Assembly (NCBI GenBank): GCA_030141605.1
Contig: JAQGDQ010000036.1
Span: 248,001-312,000 of the forward strand
Origin: Tubiluchus corallicola
Lineage: Eukaryota > Priapulida > Priapulimorpha > Priapulimorphida > Tubiluchidae
Direction: 5' to 3'
Length of the DNA stretch: 64,000 nucleotides
Shown one piece after another: positions 59,458 through 64,000 of this stretch. The notes below the pieces were generated by a model, which was not told where the DNA came from, made no database searches, and was given only the letters and a program-made list of their open reading frames with translations. Position 1 is the stretch's first letter. Each line of letters starts with the position of its first letter. Both the position numbers and the translations under genes were made by a program.

Positions 59458-60900
59458 TTATCCTAGAGGAAAAGTATTTGAAAATGAGAAACAACAACAA
59501 ATGATTGAGTGATCAGTTATATATTTCAAGTAAGCATATACTTTTTTGAATATGAACAGCGAGTTGGCATTTTTTATAGCTGGAGCTGTTGAATTCCTTA
59601 TGTAAAGGCCATTGTATTTAATAGAAAATTTTCTAATATTTGTGTTGCACTGTATGTAGTGACAGTTAAGTCTATATCGTGTATTGTAATTATGTATTTC
59701 AGCATTCAAACAAAAATAATCTGTAAATAAGGGTGGCAATAATTTAGGAGAGAATTTGTACATGAAAATGGCGGTTTGGAAGTTATTAATGTCATAAATG
59801 TTTAGAAAGTTTAGTCTTTTAAATATTGGTGGAGTGTGGTCCCGATAACAGTCAAATGTTATAGCTCGCACTATCGACTGAATCAGGTGAATTGTTTTCA
59901 TTCTACTGTACCGCCCGTAAACAATGTATGTAAAGCTAGACCTCTGTCACCATAGTTGTTTAATTTATCTAAGAGTATTTTATGGTCAGTAGTATCAAAG
60001 GCCTTAGATAAATCAATGAAGATACCAATTGCAAATTCATTATTGTCTAAAGACATTTGATATTAAATCAAAAAGTTCAAGTAGAGCCATGTAAGTGGAT
60101 TGGTTTTGTCTAAAGCCTAGTTTTTTGCTATATAATATGTTTTTTAATGAAACTTAATAGTCTATTATACATTAGTCTTTCACGAATTTTGGAAAAACAG
60201 GGAAGAATTGAAATGGGTCTATAATTTTGAAACTGGGACTTATCACCAGTTTGAAAAATTGGATTAACCGTAGCTATTTTCAGTGAGTCTGGGACTATAC
60301 CTGTTGAAAATGACTTGTTAAACATATAAAGTAGAGGTTCAGCAATAGAGTTGATGGATTTTGAAGGATAATTTGTGATATATCATCGTACCTGTACTGT
60401 TTTTATTTTTTTAAATTATTTGCCACATTTATCAGCTTAGCTTTGTCAATTGGAAGCAACTCCATTGAGTTCCTACATGCATTTGGTAAATATGAAAAAT
60501 ATGATGTATTTGTAGTGGGAATCTTGTCTGCTAGAGCTGATCCTACATTTACAAAATAATTATTTAAGCCATCGGATATTTCTTTTGATGTCACTGGGTT
60601 ACGCTGTGATTTTTTGAAATGTGACTGTTCTATATGAGAAGTATCTCTTTTATTAATAGCTAAATTTATAATTTTCCATGTTTTTTCATGTTACCATATT
60701 ACTTTTAATTGTATTGGCATAATAATCTTTTTCAGCTTTTCTTAGTGTTGACGTTAGATTATTTCTATATGTTTTATAATGGTAAATGTTCAGATTAGTA
60801 GTTTTTTTAAATTTTAGCTTATATAACTTTTGTGTTTAATTGAATGTATCAACCCGCTTGTTAGCCAAGGTTTATTTAACGTCCGTGGCTTTATTATTTT
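59458..60900 (-). mobile_element. Broken LINE (CR1/L2-like non-LTR element), minus strand
   Basis: In order on minus: a pre-RT region (YKTYRNNLTSTLRKAEKDYY), DGLNNYFVNVGSALADKIP, the RT entry block FQNYRPISILPCFSKI, LGFRQNQST, IGIFIDLSKAFDTTDHKIL, then an abrupt jump to the C-terminal part (AITF..YRDHTPPIFKRLN, HNYNTR, FSIKYNGLYIRNS). The segment that should hold the GVPQGS and FADD catalytic motifs is absent: an internal deletion of several hundred bases near 59920. At least two frameshifts exist besides. The open frames at 59458-59901, 60128-60325 and 60403-60594 are its remaining pieces. Confidence 0.85.
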
Positions 60901-61889
60901 TGTGACTAGTGGAAAGCTATCATTGTAAATATTGTAGTAATCTTTAAAATACTTAAAATACTATAAGTATATTATAATAATAAAAATAAAAATAATATAA
61001 TATTTATTATAATTAAAATACTCGTTTGTTTCAATAAAATCATCATCATTGCAGAGGCAGAGCTTAACAACATACATAATTGTAATGTGCGTATGGAGCA
61101 GATAAAACAGGTTTTCAAGAGGTAGGCGCTGGGCCTATATAACCTACTTATAGTGTCTTGGCCACACGTACACTTACGTCACGTACGACAGACACACTTA
61201 GGCCCTACTGTTACTAAATCTTCTTTCTGGGTGTTCATGCCACTATGCGTTTACTCAGAATCATTGCTAACAGATTAAATTAATTTCATAATTTAGCATC
61301 AACATAGAATTATAAGCACAGAAAAATGTAGGGATAAGTGGCGTTTACCTGATATTGGGAACGTGTATGCGTTATAGATAAAAATCAGTTTACACTGTTT
61401 TCAATGCAGATTGTCAGGCGTGCCTTATGCGTTATTTATTCTGCAGCTACTTCATATTTATTTTTATACGCAACTATTCCACGGGTGGCTATACCGCATA
61501 ACGCAATCCGGATGCCACTTTTCAATTGGTATAATTTGGTTGCGTAAATATTTACATTAATATGTAAATCACAACCATATGTGCATTGTGTATGATTTCG
61601 GGACAAGAAAACGTTATTCGTGAATAAAGCTTTAAAAATTCGCCTTGAAACTTTTTATCATTTAGTTGTTTTCTTACAGCACAGTAACGCAATACAAAAC
61701 TTGCGCTGACAGTTATGCGAAGCCATATTTTAACAGTAAATCATTTGAAACAAGATTAGATAATATTGTGTAAAAGTTTAAAAAAACAATTAAAGCATTT
61801 GTAGCACTTTTCGTTAACTAAGCTAGAGTATAAATTAACTATGTTGTCAATAACGCTAACAATGTGTTTCTTGGTGAGCCAGTGGTGCA

Positions 61890-62070
61890 CACTGGGATGG
61901 TGATAGAGAGGTACTACCAGTTTGCGCGACATTTTAAATGATTCAGAATTTTATTTTCCAGTTACATAAGTTTTTCAAACAGGTAAGCCTAATGCTAGCA
62001 ATGTGACATTATATGGAATATTTTTGGGGTATACTTTAAAATTGTCTTTTCCTATCATTTAAAAAAACGG
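61890..62070 (+). repeat. Dispersed repeat, second copy
   Basis: Collinear relative of 55280-55470; the two have diverged by substitutions and small indels. Family unknown. Confidence 0.65.
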
Positions 62071-62079
62071 CTTAAAGAA

Positions 62080-64000
62080 CTTGAGTAAGTACGTGACCTT
62101 TAGTAACATGATTACCTGTATTTAGTATGAAGTATTTTTCTTCGTTGATCATGATGAATTATCAATGTTTTCTAAGATTAGCATGAATTCTCTTTGCTTA
62201 CAATGTTTCTACTTTGATGTTATATCACCACTTAGTTTTTCACATCTTCCTAATTTGCACCCCACCTAGAGCATTTGCATATTCCTTCAAGGCTTCAACT
62301 ATGGTGACGTACATTGTGAATGGGATATTATTTTCGAGATTCGACCTCACAAATTAAGACTTTATGCAAGCATTCAAGCGTTACAGATAATTTATCACTA
62401 TGTATGCATCCACTATAATTTGGCCTATTTTTCATGAGATTTGTTACAGGTTTTTTTAATGTGTTTAGAGGGTTTAAATCATATAATGTAATATAATTAA
62501 TACCCGTGCCAACATTTTTGTTCATTACAGTTTTTACATGTATAGAAGTTGGTTACGTAATTATTATGTATAATCAACAGTATACATCCTATTCTTAGAG
62601 TTGCACTTTAATTAACATTCAGAAATAGAAGCCAAATCATTTTATTGGACCATGAACATTATCAGATCAATTACACGTATTGCGTAATAATTCCCTTACA
62701 AAATATTGCTTAGCATCATGTACACTAACTGACACACAGTTCGTGGTTTCAACTGTTGATCCCTTAAATGCGCCTGGTAGAGTGATTCATCACAACAAAC
62801 ATGGCCGTTTTTCTGTAGTGTAGTACTTCTAGTCTGCATTTAGGGTGAAATTAGAATATTAGCAACTTTGCATTTCAGTTATTACATTATTTTGTGAAGG
62901 TATTGTTGACTTTGAGTAAGTTTTTCGTAATTCTAAAAAGCATATACCCAAACAGGATTGCTATGCATCATGTATTCCTAATTCTTGTCAATTAATTGAA
63001 TTATTGTGCAATCGGTACTTTCTGGGTGCAAAGAGTCGGCAACGATGGCAAATGGAGTTTTTACCAAGATAATACTGATAAAGAGCTGTTAAATTTAAAT
63101 CTGAAGAATGTTAAGACTTGTGCATGCTTATGGAAATACACGTGCAAACATGCATACATGGTATGAGTGCATATGCATGCTTCATATATATGCTTGTGTC
63201 TATGTATTCCTGTAAGGGCGTACAAGTCAAGATGCACCTGTCAATGGTTAATTAAATGTTTATAATAATTATATGTAGCATATAATTTACTAACACTGTA
63301 ACTATCACGAAATGAAATTAAAAAATACAATATTGAATGTAAGTTATTGTTATGTAGGTGGAATTACACGTAAAGAATTTGTTGTATGTTTTTGCATTAA
63401 CTTTATCACTGTTTTTCTTTTTTGTTGTTGCTATTGTTTTTCTTGTATCTAACTTGTTTTTTTCTAGTAATTTTTGCTGCACATATAGTTTTTAGTTTAT
63501 TAATCTAAGATGTGTAGCTGACTGGATGATCTGGTGGTTTTTCACTATCCTTTCTTTTGCAGCCTCTCAATCACCCCCTAATAAATATTTTCCTCTTTTA
63601 TGTTTGCACAAATTTTACATGCTTAACCAGTTGTGTATAAGGTTTTCTTGCAATAAACATTTCTATGCCTAAGATATTTTTGTAAAGCTTTGCATTTATA
63701 ATCATAATTGCAAGAGAAACAATGCATATGTGCTATAGTTAGCAAAATTAGGAAAAGAAATTTATTATCCAACAAGGCCTATTACAACAAGCCACTGCGA
63801 ATAAATTTCAAAATTCAGTCTTGGCTTATCTAATGTATTTAAATCTTTCTTACAGCAAGCTCTGATATTACAATTTTTTGCTTATTACGAAAAAATTTTA
63901 CCGCTCCATGATCGTACTTCCCTGAAAATAACAGGTTGGAGTTCTAAAACAAAAGGCAAAATGGGCATCATTCACCAAGGGCAAATATTTGTCAATACTA
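62080..64000. other. Window end, nothing recognised
   Basis: AT-rich sequence. A 65-codon minus frame at 62328-62525 shows no recognisable features, and no gene or transposon end was supported. Confidence 0.45.

Overview
The window is AT-rich, intron-bearing animal DNA. It has GT-AG introns with AT-rich interiors, AATAAA poly(A) signals, low gene density and many eroded DNA transposons, LINEs and LTR fragments. The gene content (SMC4, SPIDR and a C/EBP-type bZIP factor) points to a metazoan, probably an invertebrate because SMC4 is uninterrupted and the C/EBP gene carries one intron. I cannot place it more precisely from sequence alone. I see no prokaryotic or viral gene, CRISPR array, rRNA or convincing tRNA.

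Layout. From 1 to about 19.7 kb there is no gene I can name. This stretch holds a 0.55-kb GA-rich tract, a near-perfect 87-bp inverted repeat (2793-2879 / 4728-4814), 60-bp tandem repeats in inverted arrangement (7.0-7.7 kb), and a stack of transposons. The stack comprises a hAT-like element at 7832-8433, a Mutator-like element at 8457-10202 with a pogo-like MITE nested inside, and a pair of short LTR-like repeats at 10207 and 12716. A clean hAT MITE with an 8-bp target duplication lies at 14390-14880. SMC4 (condensin ATPase) follows as one uninterrupted reading frame on + (19732-23514).

From 28333 to 46572 the + strand carries SPIDR, rebuilt here as 17 exons. All 16 GT-AG junctions keep the frame, giving 969 codons plus stop. 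Its introns hold a mariner fragment, a pogo MITE, a hAT element 45 bp before an exon, and a GT-rich minisatellite repeat. A relative of that minisatellite repeat lies at 25.4 kb. From about 46.8 to 52 kb I see no gene. On the minus strand, 53818-56413 is a two-exon C/EBP gene with a CRE/TATA promoter. Its leader has an upstream ORF overlapping the main AUG and an in-frame near-cognate ACG further upstream. From 57 to 61 kb lie two decayed non-LTR retrotransposons in opposite orientations. The last 3 kb show only a dispersed repeat.

Functionally, SMC4 (chromosome condensation) and SPIDR (RAD51/FIGNL1-linked homologous recombination) are both genome-maintenance genes on the same strand, but they are 5 kb apart and each has its own signals, so nothing shows co-regulation. 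C/EBP faces the other way and looks like an inducible, CRE-controlled transcription factor.
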